Part shown: in pieces, positions 43,465-51,651 of the stretch
Layout of the letters: every line of letters begins with the position of its first letter
Position numbering within the stretch: position 1 is the stretch's first letter
Source: JANQPX01 sp039197065
Lineage (GTDB): Bacteria; Pseudomonadota; Alphaproteobacteria; Geminicoccales; Geminicoccaceae
Assembly: GCA_039197065.1 (NCBI GenBank)
Contig: JBCCUL010000019.1
Coordinates: 51,992-115,991, forward strand
Length of the DNA: 64,000 nt
Direction: 5' to 3'
Notes under the pieces: model-generated
Seen by the model: the letters and a program-made list of their open reading frames with translations, nothing else
Databases searched by the model: none
Told to the model about the DNA's origin: nothing
Program-made: the position numbers and the translations under genes

Positions 43465-44103
43465 ATGGCGCACTTGAAGCAGCAAAATCGGAAGCAAATC
43501 ATCATCTACGCGGCGGCTAATTTCCTGGCTTTCTCGTGGGTACTGGGTGGTGGTGCCTTTCCTCAAGACTGGGAAGGCAGGATTGGTGCCGCTTCGACTT
43601 CCGCTGTTGTGACTGGCTTAATTACTCTTGTCCAATTGATCTACAGTGGCATTCTAGGCGACAAGTTAAAGTCTGCAATCGTCTTCTGGCGTTTTACAAA
43701 TCCATTGCCGGGTTGCCGGGCTTTCACAGAGATCGCCCCAAGCGATCCGCGTATTGACTATGTCCGGCTGAAGGCTCGCATTGGTGACTTGCCCATTGAG
43801 CCTGAAGAACAGAACAGGGTTTGGTATAGGCTCTACCGTCAGCACGAGAACCAAACTTCTGTCAGAGATGCGCACGGCAACTATTTGCTGGCGCGAGAAC
43901 TAGCATGTCTTTCGCTTGCGTTCGCTCTGATTTTTCCTGTTTTGGCATTTGTTCTTGGAACAAATGTCACGATTGCCATGCTGTATGCGGGAGTAATGCT
44001 CGCTGTTTACCTCTTGATAGCCTACTCCGGCTGCAACTATGGCCGCCGGTTTGTTGCTAACGTGCTTGCGATCGAAGGAGCAATCTCGGAGCCTGCCAAG
44101 TGA
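43465..44103 (+). CDS. Four-TM accessory membrane protein, coupled to MBL gene
   Basis: 212 aa. Two TM pairs, at about residues 13-33 and 47-66 and again about 143-165 and 168-188, flank a cytoplasmic loop of some 75 residues with charged and aromatic residues (N-R-V-W-Y-R-L-Y-R-Q-H-E-N). No known domain was recognised. The stop overlaps the ATG of the metallo-beta-lactamase gene (ATGA), so they are translationally coupled. Base and codon use are less GC-rich than the flanks, indicating acquired DNA. A pore-forming effector or a membrane anchor for the partner is conceivable but not shown. Confidence 0.78.
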   Translation: MAHLKQQNRKQIIIYAAANFLAFSWVLGGGAFPQDWEGRIGAASTSAVVTGLITLVQLIYSGILGDKLKSAIVFWRFTNPLPGCRAFTEIAPSDPRIDYVRLKARIGDLPIEPEEQNRVWYRLYRQHENQTSVRDAHGNYLLARELACLSLAFALIFPVLAFVLGTNVTIAMLYAGVMLAVYLLIAYSGCNYGRRFVANVLAIEGAISEPAK

Positions 44104-44954
44104 AAGTTGAAATCTTCAAAGTTGATCATGGCTCTTGCGCAGTTGTAACCACACCCGAAAACAAAACCATACTTATGGATTGCGGTAGTTCTTCTAGATC
44201 ACTTCTTACAAGCTGGTATCCCGGAAGAATGCTCTTGACGACTGGCATCCACTTTGTCGATGAGCTGATCCTGAGCCATGCCGATGAAGATCACGTCAGT
44301 GGTCTACAGTCCATCTTCGATAACGGTATTACCATCGGATGGATTGAAACGAACGATACACTAGACTCGCGAACTATCCGATCATTAAAGCCGGAAGCTC
44401 CTGGTCCAGGAGTTTCCCTCTTTCTCGAATGCTTGGACCAACAACAGGCTCGGCTAAATACGCATACTTTGTTGACTGGCGCACCTGTCAAACCAAACTA
44501 TCAAATCGACAAATACGAGTTTCGGATTCCATATTCGCCGCTCGACACTCTTACGGATATAAATAATCTAAGCTTGGTCACGTTCTTGTTCTTTGGCGGG
44601 TTGAGGATGATTTTCCCTGGAGATTTGGAGGAAGCCGGATGGAAGAGATTGCTCGCAGACGAAGACTTCAGGCTGCGTTTAGGGCAAACTAATGTCTTTA
44701 TCGCCTCTCACCACGGACGGCGAAATGGCTTCTGCGCAGAAGTATTTGACTACTGTAAACCGGAAGTAATTGTTTTTTCAGATAGTGCCATCGTTCACGA
44801 TACACAACAAATGGCTCAGGTTTATGGACGATACGCCAGTGGTTTAATGTTTGGAAACACTATCAGAAGTGTTCTCACAACGAGAAATGATGGAAAAATT
44901 CAATTCGCAACGACATCAAATTCATATCAGGTTTCTATTCGACTAGCACAATAG
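44100..44954 (+). CDS. ComEC-like metallo-beta-lactamase-fold hydrolase
   Basis: 284 aa. The metal motif is S-H60-A-D62-E-D64-H65, the ComEC-type version of HxHxDH; later ligands are in F-P-G-D-L-E and A-S-H-H-G-R. The N-terminal I-L-M-D-C-G strand is also typical. It has no signal peptide or TM, so it is cytosolic, probably docking to the four-TM partner encoded just upstream. Such stand-alone ComEC-like MBL proteins are predicted nucleases or phosphodiesterases. Atypical composition and pairing suggest an accessory, possibly defence-related, cassette. The 3' end overlaps a reverse-strand gene by 28 bases. Confidence 0.85.
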   Translation: MKVEIFKVDHGSCAVVTTPENKTILMDCGSSSRSLLTSWYPGRMLLTTGIHFVDELILSHADEDHVSGLQSIFDNGITIGWIETNDTLDSRTIRSLKPEAPGPGVSLFLECLDQQQARLNTHTLLTGAPVKPNYQIDKYEFRIPYSPLDTLTDINNLSLVTFLFFGGLRMIFPGDLEEAGWKRLLADEDFRLRLGQTNVFIASHHGRRNGFCAEVFDYCKPEVIVFSDSAIVHDTQQMAQVYGRYASGLMFGNTIRSVLTTRNDGKIQFATTSNSYQVSIRLAQ

Positions 44955-45139
44955 ACTTTAGAAGCTGCTTCATACTCCAGCCGATCGAACCACGCCATCA
45001 TTTCCTCGTGGGAGATACACTCGCCTGTCTCCAAGTAATGTCGATAACGTTGTTCATCCTCTGCTTTTTCTTGCTCCCAACGCTCCCTGTCATGGGATGT
45101 GCAATCCCTTGGGTGCCTTGGCGCATGGTGGTCCTTCAT
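44927..45139 (-). CDS. Orphan antitoxin-like small protein
   Basis: 70 aa. The centre reads R-Y-R-H-Y-L-E-T-G-E-C-I-S-H-E-E-M-M-A-W-F-D-R-L, a pattern I know from the C-terminal half of small antitoxins paired with RelE/ParE toxins (Y-x-E-T-G-x-x-I-x-H-E-E-x-x-x-W). GGGGAG stands upstream of the ATG. No toxin gene is adjacent; downstream lies the convergent MBL gene, which it overlaps. It may be a leftover or a solitary antitoxin. Confidence 0.55.
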   Translation of the reverse strand: MKDHHAPRHPRDCTSHDRERWEQEKAEDEQRYRHYLETGECISHEEMMAWFDRLEYEAASKVYCASRIET

Positions 45140-45220
45140 CTGTGAAATCTCCCCTGTTGCGTCGCGTCGTACGCCGCCTAAGATGAGCGCGTCTTTTGCA
45201 CCAATTGAGCTTGCAGCAAT

Positions 45221-45724
45221 ATGAACGTTTCACCAAGAGCCATTCGCAGCGCCTTTCTTTCCGCGTTCCTGGTTCTGTTTACAGTCAACCAACTGCTGGC
45301 AGCAGAGCCCCAGGTGCTCACCAGAAGTGAGTTGGTGATCGAGGCAAGTGACAGAAAATTCCGCTTCAATGTCGAGTTGGCTGCTGAGCCTGAGGAACGG
45401 CGGGTTGGGTTGATGCATCGGCGGGAGATGGCGCCGGATGCTGGGATGTTGTTTGACTTTGGGCGGGTGCAGCCGGTCGCGATGTGGATGAGGAATACGT
45501 ATATTCCGCTGGACATGCTGTTCATCGATGAGGGCGGGGAGATCGTGAATATCGCCCACGACACCGTCCCGCATTCCGAGGAGGTGTTGCAGTCGGCCGG
45601 GCCGGTTCGCTTCGTCTTGGAGGTGGTGGCCGGCACGTCGCGGCTCTTGGGGATCGGGCCTGGCGACATCGTACGTCATGAAGCGATCGGCAACATGTCG
45701 GACTCCGATCAAGTCAACGGGTGA
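45221..45724 (+). CDS. DUF192 family exported protein
   Basis: 167 aa. A signal peptide (A-F-L-V-L-F-T-V-N-Q-L-L-A-A) is followed by the whole DUF192 domain: F-N-V-E-L-A-A-E-P-E-E-R-R-V-G-L-M-H-R-R, G-M-L-F-D-F, M-W-M-R-N-T-Y-I-P-L-D-M-L-F-I, and V-L-E-V-V-A-G. Function unknown; periplasmic. The stop falls directly before the hairpin at the start of the next gene. Confidence 0.88.
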   Translation: MNVSPRAIRSAFLSAFLVLFTVNQLLAAEPQVLTRSELVIEASDRKFRFNVELAAEPEERRVGLMHRREMAPDAGMLFDFGRVQPVAMWMRNTYIPLDMLFIDEGGEIVNIAHDTVPHSEEVLQSAGPVRFVLEVVAGTSRLLGIGPGDIVRHEAIGNMSDSDQVNG

Positions 45725-45751
45725 GGGGCCGTGCCCCTCAAAAACTTTTTT
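45722..45751 (+). promoter_or_regulatory. Hairpin over the start codon of the dppB-like gene (terminator/attenuator-like)
   Basis: TGAGGGGC (45722-45729) pairs with GCCCCTCA (45733-45740) across a three-base loop, followed by AAAAC and six Ts (45746-45751). It lies at the end of the DUF192 gene and includes the proposed GTG start (45731) of the permease. It could terminate DUF192 transcription, or hide the start codon. Confidence 0.5.
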
Positions 45752-46738
45752 CTGTTACTTGGCACGTTAGGCCTGACCTTTCTCGGCCTGATTTTCGTGA
45801 CGTTCATGATCGGGCGGGTGGTGCCGATCGATCCGGTGCTGGCTGCGGTCGGCGATCGGGCGCCGCCTGATGTGTATGAGCAGATGAGGATCGAGATGGG
45901 GCTGCATCTGCCGCTCTGGCAGCAGTTTTTGCTGTATGTGCGGGATGTTCTGAGCGGCGATTTCGGGAAGAGCGTGCTGACCGCGCAGCCGGTGCTTTCG
46001 GACATTCTTCGCGTGTTTCCGGCGACGCTGGAGCTGGCGACGGTGGCTGTTCTGATCGGGCTCTTGGTCGGCATTCCGGCGGGGGTGGCGGCGGCTGTGT
46101 ATCACGGGCGGTGGCCGGATCATCTGGTGCGCATCGTCGGGCTGGTCGGGTATTCGATGCCGGTGTTCTGGCTGGGTCTGCTCGGGCTCTTGCTGTTTTA
46201 CGCGAAGCTGGACTGGGTCCCCGGGCCGGGGCGACTGGACATTTTTTACGAGGATCTGGTCCCACCGGTCACCGGCGTCATACTTATCGATGCGGCCGTT
46301 GCCGCGGATTGGGAGGTTTGGGGGAATGCGCTTTCGCACTTGATCCTGCCGGCGTCGATCCTTGGCTATTACAGCCTCGCTTACATCAGCCGCATGACCC
46401 GGAGCCTGATGCTGGAGCAGCTCAGCCAGGAATACATCACCACGGCGCGCGCCAAGGGTCTCAGCGAGACACGCATTATCTGGATTCATGCACTCGGGAA
46501 CACGGCGGTTCCTCTGATCACCGTCGTCGCCCTGTCCTATGCGACGCTGCTGGAGGGGTCGGTGCTGACGGAGACGGTCTTCGCCTGGCCGGGGCTTGGC
46601 CTCTATATCACCAACTCGCTGCTGAACGCCGACATGAACGCGGTGCTCGGCGGGACGATCGTCGTCGGCGTTGTTTTTATCGGGATCAACCTCCTGTCTG
46701 ACCTGCTCTATCGTACCCTCGATCCGAGGGCCAAGTAG
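45731..46738 (+). CDS. Oligopeptide/dipeptide-type ABC transporter permease (DppB/OppB family)
   Basis: 335 aa with about six TM segments. Family landmarks: V-P-I-D-P near the N-terminus, the V-F-W-L-G-L-L-G-L-L-L-F-Y segment, R-M-T-R-S-L-M-L-E-Q-L-S-Q-E-Y-I-T-T-A-R-A-K-G-L in the cytoplasmic coupling loop (quoted by residue) and E-T-V-F-A-W-P-G-L-G at the C-terminal side. It forms the inner-membrane channel with the next permease, whose start overlaps its stop by one base. GTG 45731 is the only start giving a normal N-terminus, despite the overlapping hairpin. Confidence 0.88.
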   Translation: MPLKNFFLLLGTLGLTFLGLIFVTFMIGRVVPIDPVLAAVGDRAPPDVYEQMRIEMGLHLPLWQQFLLYVRDVLSGDFGKSVLTAQPVLSDILRVFPATLELATVAVLIGLLVGIPAGVAAAVYHGRWPDHLVRIVGLVGYSMPVFWLGLLGLLLFYAKLDWVPGPGRLDIFYEDLVPPVTGVILIDAAVAADWEVWGNALSHLILPASILGYYSLAYISRMTRSLMLEQLSQEYITTARAKGLSETRIIWIHALGNTAVPLITVVALSYATLLEGSVLTETVFAWPGLGLYITNSLLNADMNAVLGGTIVVGVVFIGINLLSDLLYRTLDPRAK

Positions 46739-47682
46739 TGGCACCGCCACCTGGTGGACTTGGGACCTCGACACGACGGGGACAGGCCTGGCGCGAATGG
46801 CTTTTGACGGAGACCCCTGAGTCGCCAAGGCAAGCCCAGCTTGGGCGCTTCTATTCAGGCTGGCTGGAGTTTCGGCGCAACCCGACAGCGATGGTCGGGC
46901 TCGGCATTATCGTCCTGCTGCTGCTGACCGCCCTCTTCGCCCCCCTTCTCGCGACGCATTCGCCCACGGCGCAGGTGCTGGCGGACCGGCTGCAGCCGCC
47001 GTCCGCGGAGCACTGGCTTGGGACGGACGAGCTGGGTCGGGATATTTTTTCGCGCATCGTCCATGGCTCCAGGCTGACGCTCTACATCATTTTCATCGTC
47101 GCCATCATCGTCGGGCCGGTGGGTCTCGCGGTCGGCACCATCGCCGGCTATATGGGCGGCTGGGTCGACCGCGTGCTGATGCGGATCACGGATATTTTTC
47201 TGGCCTTTCCCCGCCTCATTCTCGCCCTCGCCTTCGTGGCCGCCCTCGGCCCCGGCATCGAGAATGCCGTGATCGCGATTGCGATCACCGTCTGGCCGCC
47301 TTATGCCCGCATGGCGCGCGCGGAAACGCTCACGATCCGCCAGGCGGACTACATCGCAGCCGTGCGCATCCAGGGCGCCTCCACCGCGCGCATCGTCGGC
47401 CGCCACGTCGTGCCCATGTGCATGTCGTCCCTCATCGTGCGCCTGACGCTCGACATGGCCGGCATCATCCTGACAGCAGCCGGTCTCGGTTTTCTCGGCC
47501 TCGGCGCGCAGCCGCCCCTTCCCGAATGGGGCGCGATGATCTCCTCCGGCCGCCAGTACCTTCTGGAGCAATGGTGGGTCGCCACCATGCCAGGCCTCGC
47601 CATCTTCATCACCTCGCTTGGCTTCAACCTCCTGGGCGACGGCCTCCGCGACACCTTAGACCCCCGACGCGGGGGGGCGTAG
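46738..47682 (+). CDS. Oligopeptide/dipeptide-type ABC transporter permease (DppC/OppC family)
   Basis: 314 aa. A long cytoplasmic N-terminus (about 50 residues) precedes the first TM, then H-W-L-G-T-D-E-L-G-R-D-I-F-S-R-I-V-H-G-S, the coupling loop Y-I-A-A-V-R-I-Q-G-A-S-T-A-R-I, and L-G-F-L-G-L-G-A-Q-P-P-L-P-E-W-G, all diagnostic for DppC. The GTG start touches the stop of the DppB-like gene (TAGTG). It pairs with that permease. Confidence 0.9.
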   Translation: MAPPPGGLGTSTRRGQAWREWLLTETPESPRQAQLGRFYSGWLEFRRNPTAMVGLGIIVLLLLTALFAPLLATHSPTAQVLADRLQPPSAEHWLGTDELGRDIFSRIVHGSRLTLYIIFIVAIIVGPVGLAVGTIAGYMGGWVDRVLMRITDIFLAFPRLILALAFVAALGPGIENAVIAIAITVWPPYARMARAETLTIRQADYIAAVRIQGASTARIVGRHVVPMCMSSLIVRLTLDMAGIILTAAGLGFLGLGAQPPLPEWGAMISSGRQYLLEQWWVATMPGLAIFITSLGFNLLGDGLRDTLDPRRGGA

Positions 47683-47684
47683 AC

Positions 47685-48512
47685 TTGCCTGAGACTCTGC
47701 TTTCGGTTCGGAACCTTTCCGTGAGCTTTGAGCAGCGCGGCCGTCGGATTGAGGCGGTGCGCGGCGTCAGCTTCGAGATGGGGCGGGAGAAGCTCGGGAT
47801 TGTCGGGGAGAGCGGGTCGGGGAAGTCGCAGACGGGACGCGCAGTGCTTGGGTTGAGCGAAGGTAAGGTTGAGGCGACACGCCTCCGCTTTCAGGATCTC
47901 GACTTGCTGACCCTGGGCCGGCGGATCCGTCGCGACTTACGCGGTGGGAAGATCGGCATGGTGATGCAGGACCCGAAGTTCTCGCTCAATCCGGTCATGC
48001 GTATTGGCAAGCAGCTGGTCGAAGCGCTGCGGGCGCATGAGAAAGTATCAGCGAGTGCCGCCCGGCACCGCGCCCTCGCGGCGTTGGAGGCGGTGCAGAT
48101 CGATGATCCGGAGCGGGTCTATCGCGCCTACCCGCATGAGCTTTCGGGCGGCATGGGGCAAAGGGCGATGATCGCGATGATGCTGCTGCCGGGACCGGAC
48201 CTGCTGATCGCGGACGAGCCGACCTCGGCGCTGGACGTTACGGTGCAGCAGACGGTTTTGCGCATCATGGATCGCCTCGTCCAGGAACGCGGCATGGGGC
48301 TGATCCTGATCAGCCATGACCTGGAGCTGGTCGCCACGTTTTGCGATCGCATCCTGGTGATGAAGGATGGGCGCATCGTCGAGACGCTGGCGGCTGATCG
48401 CCTGCACGTCGCGGAACATCCCTATACGCGGGGGCTGATGTCCTGCCTGCCGGGTGCGGCGACGCGCGGCCGGCCGCTGCCGGTGATGAGCAGGGAGGGC
48501 CTGCGGCCTTGA
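47685..48512 (+). CDS. Oligopeptide-type ABC transporter ATPase (DppD-like)
   Basis: About 275 aa. Walker A G-E-S-G-S-G-K-S is at residues 41-48, the signature L-S-G-G-M-G-Q-R follows the Q-loop V-M-Q-D-P-K-F-S-L-N-P, and Walker B is L-L-I-A-D-E-P-T-S-A-L-D-V-T. The frame is open far upstream into the permease gene, but family alignment puts the start at TTG 47685 (M-P-E-T-L-L-S-V-R-N-L), two bases after the permease stop. The C-terminal oligo_HPY segment is short. Confidence 0.87.
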   Translation: MPETLLSVRNLSVSFEQRGRRIEAVRGVSFEMGREKLGIVGESGSGKSQTGRAVLGLSEGKVEATRLRFQDLDLLTLGRRIRRDLRGGKIGMVMQDPKFSLNPVMRIGKQLVEALRAHEKVSASAARHRALAALEAVQIDDPERVYRAYPHELSGGMGQRAMIAMMLLPGPDLLIADEPTSALDVTVQQTVLRIMDRLVQERGMGLILISHDLELVATFCDRILVMKDGRIVETLAADRLHVAEHPYTRGLMSCLPGAATRGRPLPVMSREGLRP

Positions 48513-49279
48513 CCCTCATCCGCATCGAGAACCTCGACATCAGCTTCGGCAAGGGCGCTGATCGCGTCGATGCGGTGAAGGACGTCGGTTTCGATGTCGC
48601 CCGTGGCGACTCCTTCGGGCTAGTCGGCGAGAGCGGTTCCGGCAAGTCGACCATCCTGCGCGCACTCGCCGGCCTGAACCCTGATTGGCGGGGAGCCGTC
48701 ACCTATGCGGGCGAGCCTTTGTCGAGGAGGCCATCGCTCGCCTATTACAAACGCGTTCAGATGGTGTTTCAGGACCCGTTCGGATCCCTGCATCCGCGCC
48801 AGACCGTGGACCAGATCCTGCGCGAGCCGCTGGCCATTCATCGCATGGACGACCGCGAACGGCGCATTCTGGAGGTGCTTGACGATGTCCGCCTCGGCCC
48901 CTCCTTCCGCTTTCGCTTCCCGCATCAACTCTCCGGCGGCCAGCGCCAGCGGGTGGCGATCGCGCGCGCGCTGATCCTGGAACCGGAAACACTGCTGCTA
49001 GATGAGCCAACTTCGGCGCTAGACGTTTCAATCCAGGCTGAGATCCTCAATCTCCTCGTCGAGCTTCGAGCGGCTCGCTCGCTGACCTTCGTCCTGGTCA
49101 GCCACGACCTTGGGGTCATCGCGCATATGTGCGATCGCCTTGCCGTGATGCGGCAGGGGCGGATTCTGGAGTTCGCGGCAGCCGATGCGCTCGACGATGG
49201 CCGGTTCGAGACCGATTATGCGCAGAACCTGTTTCGGGCGAGCCAGGGCTATCGCGCCGAACAGGGCGACATTGCCTGA
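48509..49279 (+). CDS. Oligopeptide-type ABC transporter ATPase (DppF-like)
   Basis: 256 aa. Walker A G-E-S-G-S-G-K-S-T, Q-loop V-F-Q-D-P-F-G-S-L-H-P, signature L-S-G-G-Q-R-Q-R and Walker B L-L-L-D-E-P-T-S-A-L-D-V-S. It starts at a TTG that overlaps the previous stop (TTGA) and completes the two-ATPase, two-permease set. No DppA-like binding protein is in the window on either side, so the transported substrate cannot be inferred. Confidence 0.9.
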   Translation: MTLIRIENLDISFGKGADRVDAVKDVGFDVARGDSFGLVGESGSGKSTILRALAGLNPDWRGAVTYAGEPLSRRPSLAYYKRVQMVFQDPFGSLHPRQTVDQILREPLAIHRMDDRERRILEVLDDVRLGPSFRFRFPHQLSGGQRQRVAIARALILEPETLLLDEPTSALDVSIQAEILNLLVELRAARSLTFVLVSHDLGVIAHMCDRLAVMRQGRILEFAAADALDDGRFETDYAQNLFRASQGYRAEQGDIA

Positions 49280-49350
49280 CGACAGGCGGGACTTGCATTC
49301 GAGCGCCGTCTTATGAGAAGTCAGGCAGGCGACAGGCAAAGGAGAAAGCG

Positions 49351-49758
49351 ATGAAGCTGGGCACCCTCGAACACGTCAATGTCAGGACCCGCAACCTCGA
49401 CGACATGGTCGCGTGGTACGAACGCATTCTGGGTATGAGCAGCGGTAAACGCCCGAGCTTTCCCTTTCCGGGCGCCTGGCTCTATGTCGGCGACAAGCCT
49501 TATGTCCATCTGGTCGGGTCCGATCGAGCGCTGACTGCGCAGCAAGATGATCTGAGGCTGGAGCATTTCGCCCTGTCAGCGACCGGTCTCGAAGGGTTTC
49601 TCAGCCATCTGAAGGGTGAGGGCGTCGACTACAGGCTCGCCAAAGTGCCCGATTTTCCGATCGTCCAGGTGAACGTCTGGGACCCGGACGGCAACCATAT
49701 CCATATCGATTTTCACGCGGATGAGGCTGCTGGGCTTGAGGGCGAGTCGATCGCTTAG
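49351..49758 (+). CDS. VOC (glyoxalase/bleomycin resistance/dioxygenase) superfamily protein
   Basis: 135 aa, a single VOC domain: L-E-H-V-N-V-R-T-R-N-L-D-D-M-V-A-W-Y at the N-terminus, R-L-E-H-F-A-L-S-A in the middle and W-D-P-D-G-N-H-I-H-I-D-F at the end. The His/His/Glu-or-Asp positions for a divalent metal are plausible (H8, H64 region, H/D at the end). The reaction is unknown. ATG 49351 has AAAGGAG upstream. Confidence 0.85.
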   Translation: MKLGTLEHVNVRTRNLDDMVAWYERILGMSSGKRPSFPFPGAWLYVGDKPYVHLVGSDRALTAQQDDLRLEHFALSATGLEGFLSHLKGEGVDYRLAKVPDFPIVQVNVWDPDGNHIHIDFHADEAAGLEGESIA

Positions 49759-49976
49759 GGCGTTTTCTCGCAGGCCTTGTAGCGGCGCATATAACCGGGT
49801 TCCGTGGACGTCGGATGGATAGGCTCATGACCAACGCGGCGGCGTTACGGACCGGAATATCGGCTTCGCTCACAGATGCGAAAGCAGCGGAGTCGATGGC
49901 GTCGGGAACGATGGTCGACGTTTTTTTAGGGCCAGGACGTTCGTTCGATCGAAAACCGCTCTAGCGGGAGAGGTTT

Positions 49977-50345
49977 ATGGCGCGCATGTTTGACGAGGAT
50001 TTTGTCCGAACGGCTCTCGAAAAAGCCTGGTCTTTGGACAGCGCTGTCCAATGGTCCGCCGAGAATCCAGCAAATGGTCAATGCAATGTGACGGCCGCGG
50101 TTATTCATGATCTCTTCGGCGGCGAGATCCTTCGGACCCGCTATCCGTCTGTCTGGCACTATTACAACCGCATAGACGGCCGGCGCGTGGACTTGACCGA
50201 CAGTCAGTTTTCGCGACCCGGCGCACGCTTCTCCGCCCCCGAACGCTACGATGACGAGGTCAGCGATCGCGATGCGGCGATGGAAGGAATCCAGGAGCGG
50301 GAATATGACGCGCTGAGAAAAGCGCTGCTTCTCCACCTCGGATAG
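49977..50345 (+). CDS. YunG-like protein
   Basis: 122 aa. The protein follows the YunG family pattern: W-S-L-D-S-A-V-Q-W, E-N-P-A-N-G-Q-C-N-V-T-A-A-V-I-H-D-L-F-G-G-E-I-L-R-T (by residue), W-H-Y-Y-N-R-I-D-G and D-L-T-D-S-Q-F. The conserved G-Q-C / H / D set resembles a Cys-His-Asp papain-like arrangement, but no activity is established. ATG 49977 is preceded by GGGAGAGG. Cytosolic, monocistronic. Confidence 0.78.
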   Translation: MARMFDEDFVRTALEKAWSLDSAVQWSAENPANGQCNVTAAVIHDLFGGEILRTRYPSVWHYYNRIDGRRVDLTDSQFSRPGARFSAPERYDDEVSDRDAAMEGIQEREYDALRKALLLHLG

Positions 50346-50363
50346 CCGGCGGCCGCTAGATGG

Positions 50364-51590
50364 TCAGTTCCTCAGCGTCGAACGGATCTTGACCTCCTGG
50401 GTAAGGCTTCGGTGAACCGGGCATTTGTCGGCGATTTCCAGAAGGCGGGCGCGCTGGTCCTCGTCGAGGTCGCCCTCGAAGGTGAGCCAGCGGTCGATCT
50501 CGTCGATCCTGCCCTCCTTGGTCTCGCAGTCCGCACAATCTTCGGCGTGGATTTTCTTGTGGCTAAGGCCGACGGTGACACGCTCCAGAGGCCAGCCCTT
50601 GCGCTCGGCATACATGCGCACGGTCATGGAAGTGCAGGCGCCGAGGCCGGCGAGGACGTAGTCGTAAGGCCCCGGCCCCTTGTCGTCGCCGCCGACCGAG
50701 GCGGGCTCGTCGGCAACCAGGCTGTGACTACCGACGCGGACAGTCTGGGTGAACTTACCCTCCCCCGTCTCACTCACGATCACCTCCCCCAAAGCCGGAA
50801 CAAGTCGAGCCTCGGCCGGCTCGGCCGTGGGGAGGTAGCGGGCTGCCCAGGCGGCAAGGACGTCGGCGACGTAGACGGCATCGGCGCGGCGGGAGAGAAG
50901 GTGATCGGCGTCGTCGAGGGAGACGAAGCTTTTCGGGTGCTTGGCGGCCTTGTAGATCTCGGCGGCGTTGTCGATGCCGACCACGGTGTCGCCGGGCGCG
51001 TGGAAGATAAGGAGCGCTTTCTTCAGGGCTGGGATGTAGGCGCTGGCGTTGTGACCGGCGATGTCGTCCAGGAACTGCTGCTTCACGGTGAAGGGCCGGC
51101 CGGCGATCAGGACGTCGGCCTCGCCTTTGGCGGCGATCTCATCGGCGGCGGACTGGAAGAGATGGGCGACGTGGCCTGGATCGAAGGGAGCGCCGATGGT
51201 GGCGACGGCGACCGCCTCGGGCACGCGCGCGGCTGCGGCGAGAACGGCCGCACCGCCAAGCGAATGACCGATCAACAGGCGCGGCGCCTGCCCATCGCCT
51301 CTCAGGAAATCCGCGGCAGCTACGAGGTCCTCGATATTGGACGAGAAATTCTCGTTGGCGAACTCACCCTCGCTGGCGCCGAGACCGGTGAAGTCGAAGC
51401 GCAGAACGGCAAAGCCGAGCTTGGCCAATTCCTGGCTGATCCGGGACGCGGCGAAAATGTCCTTGGAGCAGGTGAAGCAATGCGCAAACAACGCTGCGGC
51501 CCGCGGCCGCCCGGCGGGCAGGTCGAGCCTTGCCGCGAGCGTCTCGCCCGCCTTGTTGACGATCGCCACCTCGCGCGTGCTGCCGGACAT
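50364..51590 (-). CDS. Alpha/beta hydrolase - OsmC fusion protein
   Basis: About 408 aa from ATG 51590 (GGGGAG upstream). Residues 1-250 form an alpha/beta hydrolase with nucleophile S110 in G-H-S-L-G-G, an H near D-A-D-H-L and an H-A-P-G-D loop. From about 270 an OsmC/Ohr-like domain follows, with its two cysteines in G-A-C-T-S-M-T and D-K-C-P-V-H-R-S. OsmC proteins are thiol peroxidases for organic hydroperoxides; the fused hydrolase may cleave ester or peroxide substrates. This two-domain architecture is known in proteobacteria. It is divergent from the MFS gene, with about 60 bases between starts. Confidence 0.9.
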   Translation of the reverse strand: MSGSTREVAIVNKAGETLAARLDLPAGRPRAAALFAHCFTCSKDIFAASRISQELAKLGFAVLRFDFTGLGASEGEFANENFSSNIEDLVAAADFLRGDGQAPRLLIGHSLGGAAVLAAAARVPEAVAVATIGAPFDPGHVAHLFQSAADEIAAKGEADVLIAGRPFTVKQQFLDDIAGHNASAYIPALKKALLIFHAPGDTVVGIDNAAEIYKAAKHPKSFVSLDDADHLLSRRADAVYVADVLAAWAARYLPTAEPAEARLVPALGEVIVSETGEGKFTQTVRVGSHSLVADEPASVGGDDKGPGPYDYVLAGLGACTSMTVRMYAERKGWPLERVTVGLSHKKIHAEDCADCETKEGRIDEIDRWLTFEGDLDEDQRARLLEIADKCPVHRSLTQEVKIRSTLRN

Positions 51591-51651
51591 GCCGTCATCT
51601 CCCCTCAATGAAAAAACTTGGCGTTGCGTGCGTTTGACGTTCACATAGACC

